A stretch of 7,583 nt of DNA from Thermoplasmata archaeon (lineage in GTDB: Archaea > Thermoplasmatota > Thermoplasmata > Thermoplasmatales > Thermoplasmataceae). Positions 1 through 6,169 of this stretch are shown piece by piece; the first letter of the stretch is position 1; each line of letters starts with the position of its first letter. The DNA lies in contig JAKBRR010000072.1 of assembly GCA_021845325.1 (NCBI GenBank), positions 1-7,583 on the forward strand, read 5' to 3'. The notes under the pieces were generated by a model, which worked only from the letters and a program-made list of their open reading frames with translations, was not told the DNA's origin and searched no databases. The position numbers and the translations under genes are program-made.

Positions 1-342
1 AATTTTTGCAGACCTTAAATGCAGAACCTCTGAAACCCCCGCCAGTCCCAGATTTTTCTCAACGTATTCCAGTGCTTCAAGTGCAAGGGATGAATAAGAC
101 TTGGGCAGAACACTATGGCCCTTTTCTGTTATGAACACCTTGCAGACAGGTCTGCCTTTACCGGATGGAACATAAGTTCTTTCCAGCATACCCTCTTTTT
201 CCAGTTCCGATATGTGCTTTAAAACTGCAGCCTTTGATATGCCTAAAATGTGGCTGAGCTCACTGAGCGATGGTTCTCCATTCCTCTTAACTGTTAAGAG
301 TAGTTTTGTTTTTGGAGACGATTCTGAATAGAGCCCCTTCAC
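1..342 (-). CDS. Winged-helix transcriptional regulator, SufR/ArsR-like (COG2345 type), partial at C-terminus
   Basis: The 114 codons visible here, running off the left edge, encode a DNA-binding regulator. Residues 11-24 and 25-50 form a helix-turn-helix (SLSELSHILGISKAAVLKHI followed by SELEKEG). A wing with the K-G-R-P signature (62-65) follows, then the start of an effector helix (ITEKGHSVLPKSYSSLALEA). The GRP wing followed by TEKG...(F/L)P..Y..L is typical of the SufR/COG2345 group. In SufR an iron-sulfur cluster is bound by cysteines further toward the C-terminus; those positions lie outside the window, so cluster sensing cannot be judged. The start is placed at GTG 340-342. An in-frame stop lies about 20 codons upstream, no ATG precedes the HTH, and a TATA-like box sits 20-27 bases upstream, which fits a leaderless transcript. 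A TTG at 355-357 is too close to that box. The gene is divergent from the Rieske/ETF operon, which it may regulate (inference). Confidence 0.8.
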   Translation of the reverse strand, partial: MKGLYSESSPKTKLLLTVKRNGEPSLSELSHILGISKAAVLKHISELEKEGMLERTYVPSGKGRPVCKVFITEKGHSVLPKSYSSLALEALEYVEKNLGLAGVSEVLHLRSAKI

Positions 343-360
343 CTTACAATATTTCAACAG

Positions 361-369
361 GTTTATTAA
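361..369 (-). promoter_or_regulatory. TATA-like box of the regulator gene
   Basis: On the minus strand this reads gttaataaa, starting 27 bases upstream of the GTG at 342. The spacing would place transcription initiation at or next to the start codon, the common leaderless arrangement in Thermoplasmatales. It is assigned by position and composition only. Confidence 0.5.
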
Positions 370-492
370 CTGTTTCGTGAATTATTTCCCTGTCATTGCA
401 GATCCTTTTGGAAACAACAGCAAAACTTACTTCATCGTTAATATTTTCATAGTTTTGTTCTTGATCGATCCTGGTGTAATCTATCTATCCTA

Positions 493-525
493 TGCTCCAG
501 ATTCTCGAATACTCACTTTGGAGCA
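493..525. promoter_or_regulatory. Inverted repeat upstream of the Rieske/ETF promoter, possible operator
   Basis: TGCTCCA (493-499) and TGGAGCA (519-525) are perfect 7-base inverted arms separated by 19 bases, centre-to-centre 26 bases. The right arm ends about 9 bases before the TATA-like box. That is where archaeal activators, or repressors blocking TBP/TFB, commonly bind. The divergent winged-helix regulator is the obvious candidate ligand, but a 7-base repeat of this kind can arise by chance. Confidence 0.3.
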
Positions 526-533
526 ACGATAAC

Positions 534-542
534 AATTTATAA
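534..542 (+). promoter_or_regulatory. TATA-like box of the Rieske/ETF operon
   Basis: The sequence aatttataa ends 20 bases before the ATG at 562, so transcription would be expected to start at or within a few bases of that ATG (a leaderless transcript). No Shine-Dalgarno sequence precedes the ATG, which agrees with this. Confidence 0.55.
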
Positions 543-561
543 CAGTTCTAAATTTGAAAAG

Positions 562-879
562 ATGAATTGGTACAAGGTTGGAAAAACAGGCAGCTTGAAA
601 GAAGGAGATATTGCAAAAGTAAAGGTCGGCAGCATGGAGATCATAATTATGAACGTCAAGGGAAACTATTACGCGACTTCACATTTATGCACCCACGAGG
701 ATTATGATCTGGCTGAGGGCTTTATTGATGAGGGGACGTTAATCTGCCCTAACCATTTTGCAACTTTCAATCCAAAAACAGGAGAAGTAATCAGCCCTCC
801 AGAGGGATCAGGTGATATTGAACCCCTGAAGTCTTTCAAAACAAAGGTCGAAAATGGAGACATTATGGTCGAAGCATAG
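562..879 (+). CDS. Soluble Rieske-type [2Fe-2S] ferredoxin
   Basis: This 105-residue electron carrier has a complete Rieske signature: C43-T-H45 and C62-P-N-H65, separated by 16 residues, giving the two Cys and two His ligands of a [2Fe-2S] cluster. Flanking residues (YYATSHLCTHEDYDLAEG, CPNHFATFNPKTGEV) match the ferredoxins of aromatic-ring dioxygenase systems and the small domain of NirD, not the bc1/b6f Rieske subunits. There is no membrane anchor or Tat signal, so it is cytoplasmic. The whole protein is one Rieske domain of normal length. The ATG is preceded by a well-spaced TATA-like box, and the TAG stop abuts the ATG of the fused ETF gene, so the two are translationally linked. No oxygenase subunit is next to it. 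A role as redox partner of the ETF is an inference from linkage; an unlinked oxygenase or reductase partner is the main alternative. Confidence 0.9.
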   Translation: MNWYKVGKTGSLKEGDIAKVKVGSMEIIIMNVKGNYYATSHLCTHEDYDLAEGFIDEGTLICPNHFATFNPKTGEVISPPEGSGDIEPLKSFKTKVENGDIMVEA

Positions 880-2598
880 ATGAAAATATTAGTTCTGGCA
901 AAACAGGTTCCGGATGTAAACAAGATCTCTTTTGATGCTTCAACTGGACGGATCATAAGAGAAGGGGTTCCACTTTCCATAAATTCATTCGACAAGAAGG
1001 CTGTGGAAGAATCAATACGAATTAAGGAAAAACTTGGGGCAGAGATCTCTGTTGCAACCATGGGACCTCCTCAGGCGTCTGATATACTCAATGAATCCCT
1101 CAGGATGGGAGCTGACAGGGGAATTCTTATTACAGACAGACAATTCGGAGGTGCTGATACATGGGCTACTTCAAAAATACTTTCAAGATTCATAGAGATT
1201 GAGAAACCTGATATTGTCCTGTGCGGAAAATATTCCCTTGATGGTGAAACTTCCCAGGTACCCCCACAGATTGCAAGATTTTCAAAATACTCGCTGGCAA
1301 CCTCTGTTTCTTCCATAGAGTTCCCTGAATCGGGAAACCTGATTCTTGAAAGGGAGACCGAAGCGGGAATAGAAAAAATTGAGGTTTCAATGCCTATTGT
1401 GATTTCCGTTTCTGAAAAAATAAACAAAGCCAGAAAAATCCCTGAAGGAACGCCGGAAATGCGTGATAAGATCACAACCGTTAATGCTAAGGATCTTGCT
1501 ATAGGCATAAATGGTATTGCAGATTCATTAACTGTTGTATCAGGAACGGAAAGTGTTCAGAGCTCCAGACAGGTAAAATTCATCAGTATTGATGAGGCAA
1601 TAAAAATAATACACGAATCTGAAATAATTGCCTCAAAAGAAACTGCATCTTTCGAAAAATTATCCCTGGGTGAACAGAGGGATGGAAAGACTCTTCTGGG
1701 TATAGCCATGGATTCTCCTGAGGTATCAGTTGAAATTGCCTCAGAGCTCAGCAGAATTGCCATCAGAGAGGGATTTAATGTATCAATTGCCGGAAACATT
1801 GAACCGGGTTCCCTTAAAGGTATTTCATGCCATAATTACTATTATATTAGGAGCAGGAGAAATGATGAACTCACTGAGGAACTCATTTCTCTTATGGATA
1901 AAATAAAGCCAGAATTTGTGATTTTCCCTTCCACGGTAAACGGCAGAGAGGTCTCTGCAACAATAAGCGCTGCAAGGAATCTTGGATTAACAGCAGATTG
2001 CGTAAAAATTTCTTACGAAGATGGGAAACTGATTCAGTATAAACCGGCTTTCGGTGGAGGAATAGTTGCAAGGATAACCTCAAAAACCAAGCCTGAAATG
2101 GCCACGGTGAGACCCGGGATTCTCATGAAGGGCATAAGTGAAAAACCCTTCAATACCGTTGAAATAGCCCCATCAAAAAAATCATATGTTAAGGAGATAA
2201 GCTTTACTCCGGTTTCAGAAGAATTCAAGCCGCTCTCAGGAAGTGGTCTTGTAATAGGAATAGGCATGGGAGCGAGATCCAGAGAATTGATTGGTAAAGT
2301 AGTTAATATAAGCAAAAGCCTGGACGCAGCAGTGGCTGCAACCAGACCTGTGGTTGATATGAAACTTATACCTAGGCAACAACAGGTAGGTTTAACTGGC
2401 ATTGCAATTTCCCCTGCCCTCTATGTTGCAGTGGGAATTTCGGGCCATGACAATCATCTGGTTGGATTGAGATATGCAAAGCAAATACTTGCCGTGAACA
2501 AGGATCCAAATGCTCCAATATTCAGATCTGCCGATTACGGGGTAATTGCCGATTCAGCAGAGTTCATAACAGCACTGGAGAATTTAGTTGTCCATTAA
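880..2598 (+). CDS. Electron transfer flavoprotein, fused beta-alpha subunits
   Basis: This 572-residue protein combines both ETF subunits. ETFs carry electrons from acyl-CoA and other flavin dehydrogenases to an ETF:quinone oxidoreductase; some types bifurcate electrons. Residues 1-~205 are EtfB (MKILVLAKQVPD; nucleotide-site segment DGETSQVPPQIA, 121-132). A linker of roughly 60 residues leads to EtfA (~268-572), with GREVSATISAARNLGLTADC (355-374), KPAFGGGIVARI (388-399), ATVRPG (408-413) and the FAD domain QQVGLTG (501-507), AVGISGHDNHLVG (517-529), NKDPNAPIF (540-548). Equivalents of the human EtfA FAD contacts R249, T266 and H286 appear to be R489, T506 and H526. The usual VGQTGK is VGLTGI here. 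Such fusions are known in Thermoplasmatales and Sulfolobales. It is cotranscribed with the Rieske ferredoxin at zero spacing (TAG-ATG); no FixC/FixX homologue is in the window. It ends 10 bases from a convergent gene. Confidence 0.93.
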   Translation: MKILVLAKQVPDVNKISFDASTGRIIREGVPLSINSFDKKAVEESIRIKEKLGAEISVATMGPPQASDILNESLRMGADRGILITDRQFGGADTWATSKILSRFIEIEKPDIVLCGKYSLDGETSQVPPQIARFSKYSLATSVSSIEFPESGNLILERETEAGIEKIEVSMPIVISVSEKINKARKIPEGTPEMRDKITTVNAKDLAIGINGIADSLTVVSGTESVQSSRQVKFISIDEAIKIIHESEIIASKETASFEKLSLGEQRDGKTLLGIAMDSPEVSVEIASELSRIAIREGFNVSIAGNIEPGSLKGISCHNYYYIRSRRNDELTEELISLMDKIKPEFVIFPSTVNGREVSATISAARNLGLTADCVKISYEDGKLIQYKPAFGGGIVARITSKTKPEMATVRPGILMKGISEKPFNTVEIAPSKKSYVKEISFTPVSEEFKPLSGSGLVIGIGMGARSRELIGKVVNISKSLDAAVAATRPVVDMKLIPRQQQVGLTGIAISPALYVAVGISGHDNHLVGLRYAKQILAVNKDPNAPIFRSADYGVIADSAEFITALENLVVH

Positions 2599-2608
2599 CA
2601 ACCATCCA

Positions 2609-3244
2609 TCATTCCCAGTAATATGGTGGATACGGGGGTTCCTTGTAATAGTAATTGTTAGAGCCTTTCTCTTTTTCCCTCAGTTGAATATATATTCCCG
2701 AGATAAAGGCGAGAATTGCAAGCAATTGCGCTATTACAGATGATAGACCAAGATTATACAGAGCAAACCAGATAGCAATTGCCCCCAGTATTGCTGCAAT
2801 ATAGATAATGAGCCTTTTATTGAAAAAGTAGGCTATACCAAATATTGCTACGGCAAGTAGCCCTGCAATTATGAGATTTATTCCCAGAATTACGTAAAGA
2901 GCGATGAAACCTGCGAATGCCAGAGAAGCGGATATCAGAATTCTGACAAAAAAAAGCATTAAAATTGCGCCCATGACAGCTCCTATAGCCAGTATCAAAT
3001 ATACTGGTGAGTTTGTAATGCTTAAAAGTGATGCTACATAAAGTGCAATAATAAAGCCGATATAAGCTCCAAGTGCCCCGAATATGAGCATCCAGCTTTC
3101 GCTCCCCCTGTAAACAAGGGCGATGCCAATAAGAAGCAATATGATGAGTACCGTACTTCTTGAATAGCCGAGAAAGCTGTGCTGGAAATCAAGAAGCTTC
3201 AATAATGCTGCGAGAATTCCAGAACCAGAACCAGCTTTACTCAT
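2609..3244 (-). CDS. Multi-pass membrane protein with Tyr/Pro-rich C-terminal tail, function unknown
   Basis: This 211-residue hydrophobic protein cannot be assigned to a function. After a Gly/Ser-rich, weakly amphipathic N-terminus there are about six to eight membrane segments, roughly 32-45, 51-74, 80-100, 102-122, 124-141, 145-163 and 168-188. They are joined by very short loops and rich in Gly/Ala (for example FGALGAYIGF and LAIGAVMGAI), as in small glycine-zipper helical bundles such as the TMEM198/DUF4203 type, but I cannot confirm that family. A charged stretch (LREKEKG, 188-194) is followed by a soluble tail with six tyrosines, four prolines and a tryptophan in 14 residues (198-211). 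The ATG at 3244 has a TATA-like box 22-29 bases upstream, indicating its own leaderless transcript. The gene is convergent with the ETF, 10 bases apart, and 42 bases downstream of the FHA gene. Confidence 0.75.
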   Translation of the reverse strand: MSKAGSGSGILAALLKLLDFQHSFLGYSRSTVLIILLLIGIALVYRGSESWMLIFGALGAYIGFIIALYVASLLSITNSPVYLILAIGAVMGAILMLFFVRILISASLAFAGFIALYVILGINLIIAGLLAVAIFGIAYFFNKRLIIYIAAILGAIAIWFALYNLGLSSVIAQLLAILAFISGIYIQLREKEKGSNNYYYKEPPYPPYYWE

Positions 3245-3265
3245 CCTAAGATTATTTTAGCTATA

Positions 3266-3273
3266 TTATTAAA
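3266..3273 (-). promoter_or_regulatory. TATA-like box of the membrane-protein gene
   Basis: On the minus strand the sequence tttaataa begins 29 bases upstream of the ATG at 3244 and lies in the short gap after the FHA gene. It suggests that the membrane protein is transcribed independently of the FHA gene. Confidence 0.5.
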
Positions 3274-3286
3274 TTGTTTGGAAGAA

Positions 3287-3628
3287 TTAATCTGCCCGTA
3301 ATTTCAGTGTAACTGCTTTTGCAAGTATTATTTCGTCCGATAAAAGGAGTTCCGTCTCTCCCTTTTTTCCAGTTAAATCTATTGCCTGGCCGTCCCTGAC
3401 TAACCATGTGCCATTTTTACTGGGTTTGAAATCTTCTATGTAGAGACGACCATCTCTGGGTGTGATTCTTATGTGCTCCCTTGAAATTGAGGCTGCTTTG
3501 AGCTTTTCAGTCATCAATGGCTCAAGCTGTTCCCTTCCAATAACTATGGGAGAACTTCCTATCTTTGCTATCGTTGTATCCCCCTTCACTATGCGAATTT
3601 CCCCTCTTGCTGAATCATTCTTCTCCAT
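3287..3628 (-). CDS. FHA domain protein (phosphothreonine-binding)
   Basis: The protein is a single forkhead-associated domain, 113 residues from the ATG at 3628. It shows the diagnostic order G31-R32 (IVIGRE), S49-R50-E51-H52 (SISREHIRI), an acidic turn (DGRLYIEDF, 59-67) and N72-G73-T74 (SKNGTW). In FHA domains the Arg, Ser and Asn of these motifs bind a phosphothreonine peptide, so it probably acts as a phospho-dependent adaptor; no kinase or other effector domain is attached and no kinase gene lies nearby. The start is debatable. The frame is open to a TTG at 3700, preceded by a TATA-like box at the leaderless distance, which would add a basic 24-residue extension (137 residues). I prefer ATG 3628 because aggtg (3638-3642), a good match to the archaeal anti-Shine-Dalgarno, lies 9 bases upstream and the domain begins a few residues later. 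Confidence 0.88.
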   Translation of the reverse strand: MEKNDSARGEIRIVKGDTTIAKIGSSPIVIGREQLEPLMTEKLKAASISREHIRITPRDGRLYIEDFKPSKNGTWLVRDGQAIDLTGKKGETELLLSDEIILAKAVTLKLRAD

Positions 3629-3637
3629 TAATTTGTG

Positions 3638-3642
3638 CACCT
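3638..3642 (-). promoter_or_regulatory. Shine-Dalgarno sequence supporting the ATG of the FHA gene
   Basis: On the minus strand the sequence aggtg precedes the ATG at 3628 by 9 bases and matches the core of the archaeal anti-Shine-Dalgarno (complement ggaggtgat). It favours ATG 3628 over the upstream TTG at 3700 and implies a leader of about 72 bases if transcription begins near 3700. Confidence 0.45.
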
Positions 3643-3720
3643 TTAGTTTAGGGATAATGATTCTTTTCTTAAGTTTTTGCCAAATGTAGCTCTTGCGCAA
3701 TTGTGAGAAAATGATTTAGC

Positions 3721-3728
3721 ATTAATTT
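3721..3728 (-). promoter_or_regulatory. TATA-like box of the FHA gene
   Basis: On the minus strand the sequence aaattaat starts 28 bases upstream of position 3700, predicting transcription initiation near 3700. It lies in the gap between the cyclase stop and the FHA gene, so the FHA gene is probably not simply read through from the citrate synthase operon. Confidence 0.4.
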
Positions 3729-3751
3729 TACCTGATGATTCCTGTTATCAT

Positions 3752-4378
3752 TTATGAAAGCAAAATAACCCTGCACGGAGAAGCATCTGCAGATATGTTC
3801 AATGGAAGTGCAACCAAAAAATACTCTCCGGGTTCGACATTCCTGAGATCAAGGGCTTCTATTACGGTTATTCCCTTTCCCAGAAGTGCCCAGTGTGCAT
3901 CCGGCTCAACGAAATTATATTCATCTATGGACAGGTAATCGATTCCAATGAGTTTTATATTCCTTTCCATAATGGCTCCTGCTGCCTCCTTTGATATAAA
4001 GGAGAAGTTTTCCCTGAAAGCTCCTGAATAGCTTTCTATTGTAGTTTTAAACAAAACTCTTTCGCAATAGCCCGAGGGTACATCCTCCGGTTCCACGTTT
4101 TTTCCCCTTATCTGAACAACCTTAACCGGGCCAACAAGATTTGTGATGGGGATCTCATCCAGTTTGAAGCCATTTTCAAGCATATGGTATGGGGCGTCTA
4201 TATGAGTTCCGGTGTGGCTACCCATTGTAATTTTGCTTATTTTGATGTACGGCTTAACCTCATTCTTAACCTGTTCAATATTTAGAGGCGGATCTCCGGG
4301 ATAAATAGGAGTTGAATTATTCAATTTCCAGGTAACATCCTGTATTTTTGAAAACTTCCAGTTTGAATAGTCAATCAA
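3752..4378 (-). CDS. Cyclase / kynurenine-formamidase family metal-dependent hydrolase
   Basis: This 208-residue member of the cyclase family (PF04199; KynB-type arylformamidases and related hydrolases) has the conserved beginning IQDVTWKLNNSTPIYPGDPP (12-31) and the metal motif H55-T-G-T-H59-I-D61-A-P. It also has IGIDYLSID (144-152) and H162 and E174 in the C-terminal half. By comparison with KynB, whose zinc ligands are His/His/Asp plus a distal His/Glu pair, all ligands appear present, so it should be catalytically competent. The substrate is unknown; many archaeal members are not kynurenine formamidases and no tryptophan-catabolism gene is nearby. The frame is open to an ATG at 4492, but that extension only shadows the zinc ribbon of nob1. 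I choose TTG 4378, one base after the nob1 stop, because aggtgg lies 6 bases upstream. It is the third gene of the citrate synthase operon. Confidence 0.87.
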   Translation of the reverse strand: MIDYSNWKFSKIQDVTWKLNNSTPIYPGDPPLNIEQVKNEVKPYIKISKITMGSHTGTHIDAPYHMLENGFKLDEIPITNLVGPVKVVQIRGKNVEPEDVPSGYCERVLFKTTIESYSGAFRENFSFISKEAAGAIMERNIKLIGIDYLSIDEYNFVEPDAHWALLGKGITVIEALDLRNVEPGEYFLVALPLNISADASPCRVILLS

Positions 4379-4379
4379 T

Positions 4380-4940
4380 TTACTCCACCTTCCTGAACCG
4401 AACCACTTTGTGACCGCAAATCCTGCACTCCTTGATGTTTTCTTCATAAATCTTTCTGCAGCCCTTGCACCTGAAAGACCACTGAATCTCATTTTTTATT
4501 GGTTCAATACCACAGGATTCAAATGCTATGCCCATTGTTTTTGCCACGTTTTGCATGGAGTAGTCGTTGGTTATCACCTTGCCTTTAATTTCAAATGCAA
4601 CTGCCAGAACCTCAATGTCCGTTTCACTTAGGTACTTAAGATCGCCTGTGATTCCGGCCTGTTCTCTTATTTTAGTTATACTGCTTTTTTGTGGTTCCAC
4701 CACTTTCAGCATTTCTTCCTGATCCTTTATTATCCTTGCCGGTTTTCCCTTTGCTATTTCCCATAATACCATTGATGGAACAACAATATTCTCTCCAAGA
4801 AGATTTACCGAACCGGTAAGGATTGCAGATGTATCCGGAACTAAGGGTTTTTCACCTTTAGTTCCTTCTTGCCCATTCCCGTTTTCCAGTTTACTGCCTC
4901 TCCTGGATTGATATGTAAGACTTTGGTCCCCGTTCACCAA
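4380..4940 (-). CDS. nob1: rRNA maturation endonuclease Nob1 (PIN domain plus zinc ribbon)
   Basis: Nob1 is the ribosome-biogenesis nuclease that trims the 3' end of 16S-type rRNA. With the 186-residue form, the PIN domain starts at VPDTSAIL with D36, followed by E61, D108 (GDLKYLSETDIEVLAVA) and D126 (VITNDYSMQNVAKTMGI). These are the expected acidic metal ligands, and YS(M/I)QNVA is characteristic of Nob1. The C-terminal zinc ribbon has C158-x2-C161 and C172-x2-C175, and a basic tail ends the protein. The N-terminus is uncertain. TTG 4940 or GTG 4937 give a ~30-residue unconserved extension overlapping citrate synthase; neither has a clear Shine-Dalgarno. CTG 4889, one base after the citrate synthase stop, would mimic the next junction and shorten the protein to 169 residues. 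The canonical TDDY is TNDY here; the catalytic Asp is kept. It lies between citrate synthase and the cyclase in one operon. Confidence 0.88.
   Translation of the reverse strand: MVNGDQSLTYQSRRGSKLENGNGQEGTKGEKPLVPDTSAILTGSVNLLGENIVVPSMVLWEIAKGKPARIIKDQEEMLKVVEPQKSSITKIREQAGITGDLKYLSETDIEVLAVAFEIKGKVITNDYSMQNVAKTMGIAFESCGIEPIKNEIQWSFRCKGCRKIYEENIKECRICGHKVVRFRKVE
4385..4390 (-). promoter_or_regulatory. Shine-Dalgarno sequence supporting the TTG start of the cyclase
   Basis: On the minus strand the sequence aggtgg lies inside the last codons of nob1, 6 bases before the TTG at 4376-4378. It is the main reason for choosing this TTG, and it implies translational coupling of the two genes. Confidence 0.5.
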
Positions 4941-6048
4941 CGTATAGTGCTTTAGGTCTGAAAAGCTTGTTGCTTTGTAAATATTCTATAGATCTCGCTG
5001 TCCAACCGGATATTCTTCCAAGAGCAAATACCGGTGTGAATATTTCAGGTGAAAGACCCATTGAATAGTAAATCATTCCTGAATAGAAATCCACATTTGG
5101 GAATATTCCCTTTTCTCCCAGCTTGTTTATCATGATTTCCTCCACCTTGCTGGCTGTATCAAAAATAATTTTCTTGTCTGATTTTTCAGATATATATGCT
5201 GCATATTTTTTGAGAATCTTTGCTCTGGGGTCATATACCTTATATACTCTGTGCCCAAAACCCATAATCTTCTCTTTTCTGGCAACCATTGCTTCTAGAA
5301 ATGGACCCGCTCTATCTGGCGAGCCAATGTCCATAATCATTTTCAACGCCCTTTCGTTGGCTCCACCATGAAGTGGACCCTTTAAGGTGGAAATGGCTGA
5401 TGTTGTAGCTGAATAAATATCTGCAAGTGTTGATATAGTAACCAGGGAAGAAAATGTGGAAGCGTTCATCCCGTGATCTGCATGAAGCATAAGAGCGGTA
5501 TCCATTATTTTGGTCTCTACCGAATCAGGGTTTTTTCCAAGTGCGTAGTAAAGAAAACTACCTGCATATGACAGTTCACTCTTTGTTTTTATAATGTCCT
5601 TTCCCTGAATAGTTCTGTGTATTGCACCTACAATCGCCGGCATTTTTGCTGTTATTGATATTGCGATTCTCCTCTGATTTTCAATGGAACTGTCTGATTC
5701 CTGCGGGTCGTATGATGCCAGGTTGGAGATGACAGTTCTAAGGGTAACCATTGGGTGAGCCTTTTTCCCGAACTTTTCAATTATTTCATATGTATTTTCC
5801 GGTATATCTGAATTAAGTTTCAATTTGTCCAGATAATCTTTCATTTCCTTTCTGTTTGGGAGTTTTCCATAATTGAGTAAATATGATACCTCCTCATAGT
5901 TTGAGTTATCACAGAGAGTTGTAATATCATAACCCCTGTAAACTAATCTGCCTTCCTGTCCATCAACGAAGCCGATTTCTGTTTCAGCAGCTATGACACC
6001 TTCCAGGCCTTTCGCGTATGTATTGTTTTGTCCGCCAGAGTTTTCCAT
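4891..6048 (-). CDS. gltA: Citrate synthase (archaeal type)
   Basis: The 385-residue enzyme condenses acetyl-CoA with oxaloacetate to citrate at the entry of the TCA cycle. It has the length of archaeal and Gram-positive dimeric citrate synthases. The catalytic residues are recognisable: H227 (TLKGPLHGGANE), H266 (GFGHRVYKVYDPR) and D320 (NVDFYSG), plus the oxaloacetate-site H192 (DHGMNAST) and the arginines R345 and R352 in GRISGWTARSIEY. They correspond to the pig triad H274/H320/D375. A 2-methylcitrate synthase activity cannot be excluded from sequence alone, as the two overlap in this family; no prp genes are nearby. The ATG at 6048 is supported by a Shine-Dalgarno ggag 7 bases upstream and a TATA-like box further up, unlike the leaderless genes in this window. 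It is the first gene of a three-gene operon with nob1 and the cyclase. Confidence 0.95.
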   Translation of the reverse strand: MENSGGQNNTYAKGLEGVIAAETEIGFVDGQEGRLVYRGYDITTLCDNSNYEEVSYLLNYGKLPNRKEMKDYLDKLKLNSDIPENTYEIIEKFGKKAHPMVTLRTVISNLASYDPQESDSSIENQRRIAISITAKMPAIVGAIHRTIQGKDIIKTKSELSYAGSFLYYALGKNPDSVETKIMDTALMLHADHGMNASTFSSLVTISTLADIYSATTSAISTLKGPLHGGANERALKMIMDIGSPDRAGPFLEAMVARKEKIMGFGHRVYKVYDPRAKILKKYAAYISEKSDKKIIFDTASKVEEIMINKLGEKGIFPNVDFYSGMIYYSMGLSPEIFTPVFALGRISGWTARSIEYLQSNKLFRPKALYVGERGPKSYISIQERQ

Positions 6049-6055
6049 AAATAAT

Positions 6056-6059
6056 CTCC
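6056..6059 (-). promoter_or_regulatory. Shine-Dalgarno sequence of citrate synthase
   Basis: On the minus strand, ggag within aaggagatt precedes the ATG at 6048 by 7 bases. It fixes the start and shows that this mRNA has a leader, in contrast to the apparently leaderless neighbours. Confidence 0.6.
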
Positions 6060-6081
6060 TTAATCTCTAATCAAAAGATGA

Positions 6082-6089
6082 TAAATAAA
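6082..6089 (-). promoter_or_regulatory. TATA-like box of the citrate synthase-nob1-cyclase operon
   Basis: On the minus strand the sequence tttattta predicts initiation near 6063 and a leader of about 15 bases containing the Shine-Dalgarno. A second TATA-like stretch, cttataat (6101-6108), could serve as an alternative with a longer leader. Confidence 0.45.
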
Positions 6090-6145
6090 CATTAACCGGA
6101 ATTATAAGGATATGACATTAATTTACAATTCTTTGAGCAGGAAAG

Positions 6146-6160
6146 CTCTTATCTTAAGAG
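6146..6160. repeat. Short hairpin, CTCTTA-TCT-TAAGAG
   Basis: This is a perfect 6-base inverted repeat with a 3-base loop, between the citrate synthase promoter and the start of the TnpB-like relic. It could be a terminator-like structure or mark a deletion junction; nothing in the sequence decides this. Confidence 0.3.
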
Positions 6161-6169
6161 AGGAGATGA

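Noticed and set aside
702..2402. Several minus-strand open frames opposite the Rieske and ETF genes
   Set aside because: The plus-strand proteins are clear family members and these frames are shadows with no recognisable motif.
3462..3938. Plus-strand open frames opposite the FHA and cyclase genes
   Set aside because: They are shadows of convincing minus-strand domains and have low-complexity translations.
4379..4492. N-terminal extension of the cyclase to an ATG at 4492
   Set aside because: It lies wholly over the nob1 zinc ribbon in another frame, has no family similarity, and the conserved cyclase start follows a Shine-Dalgarno and TTG at 4378.
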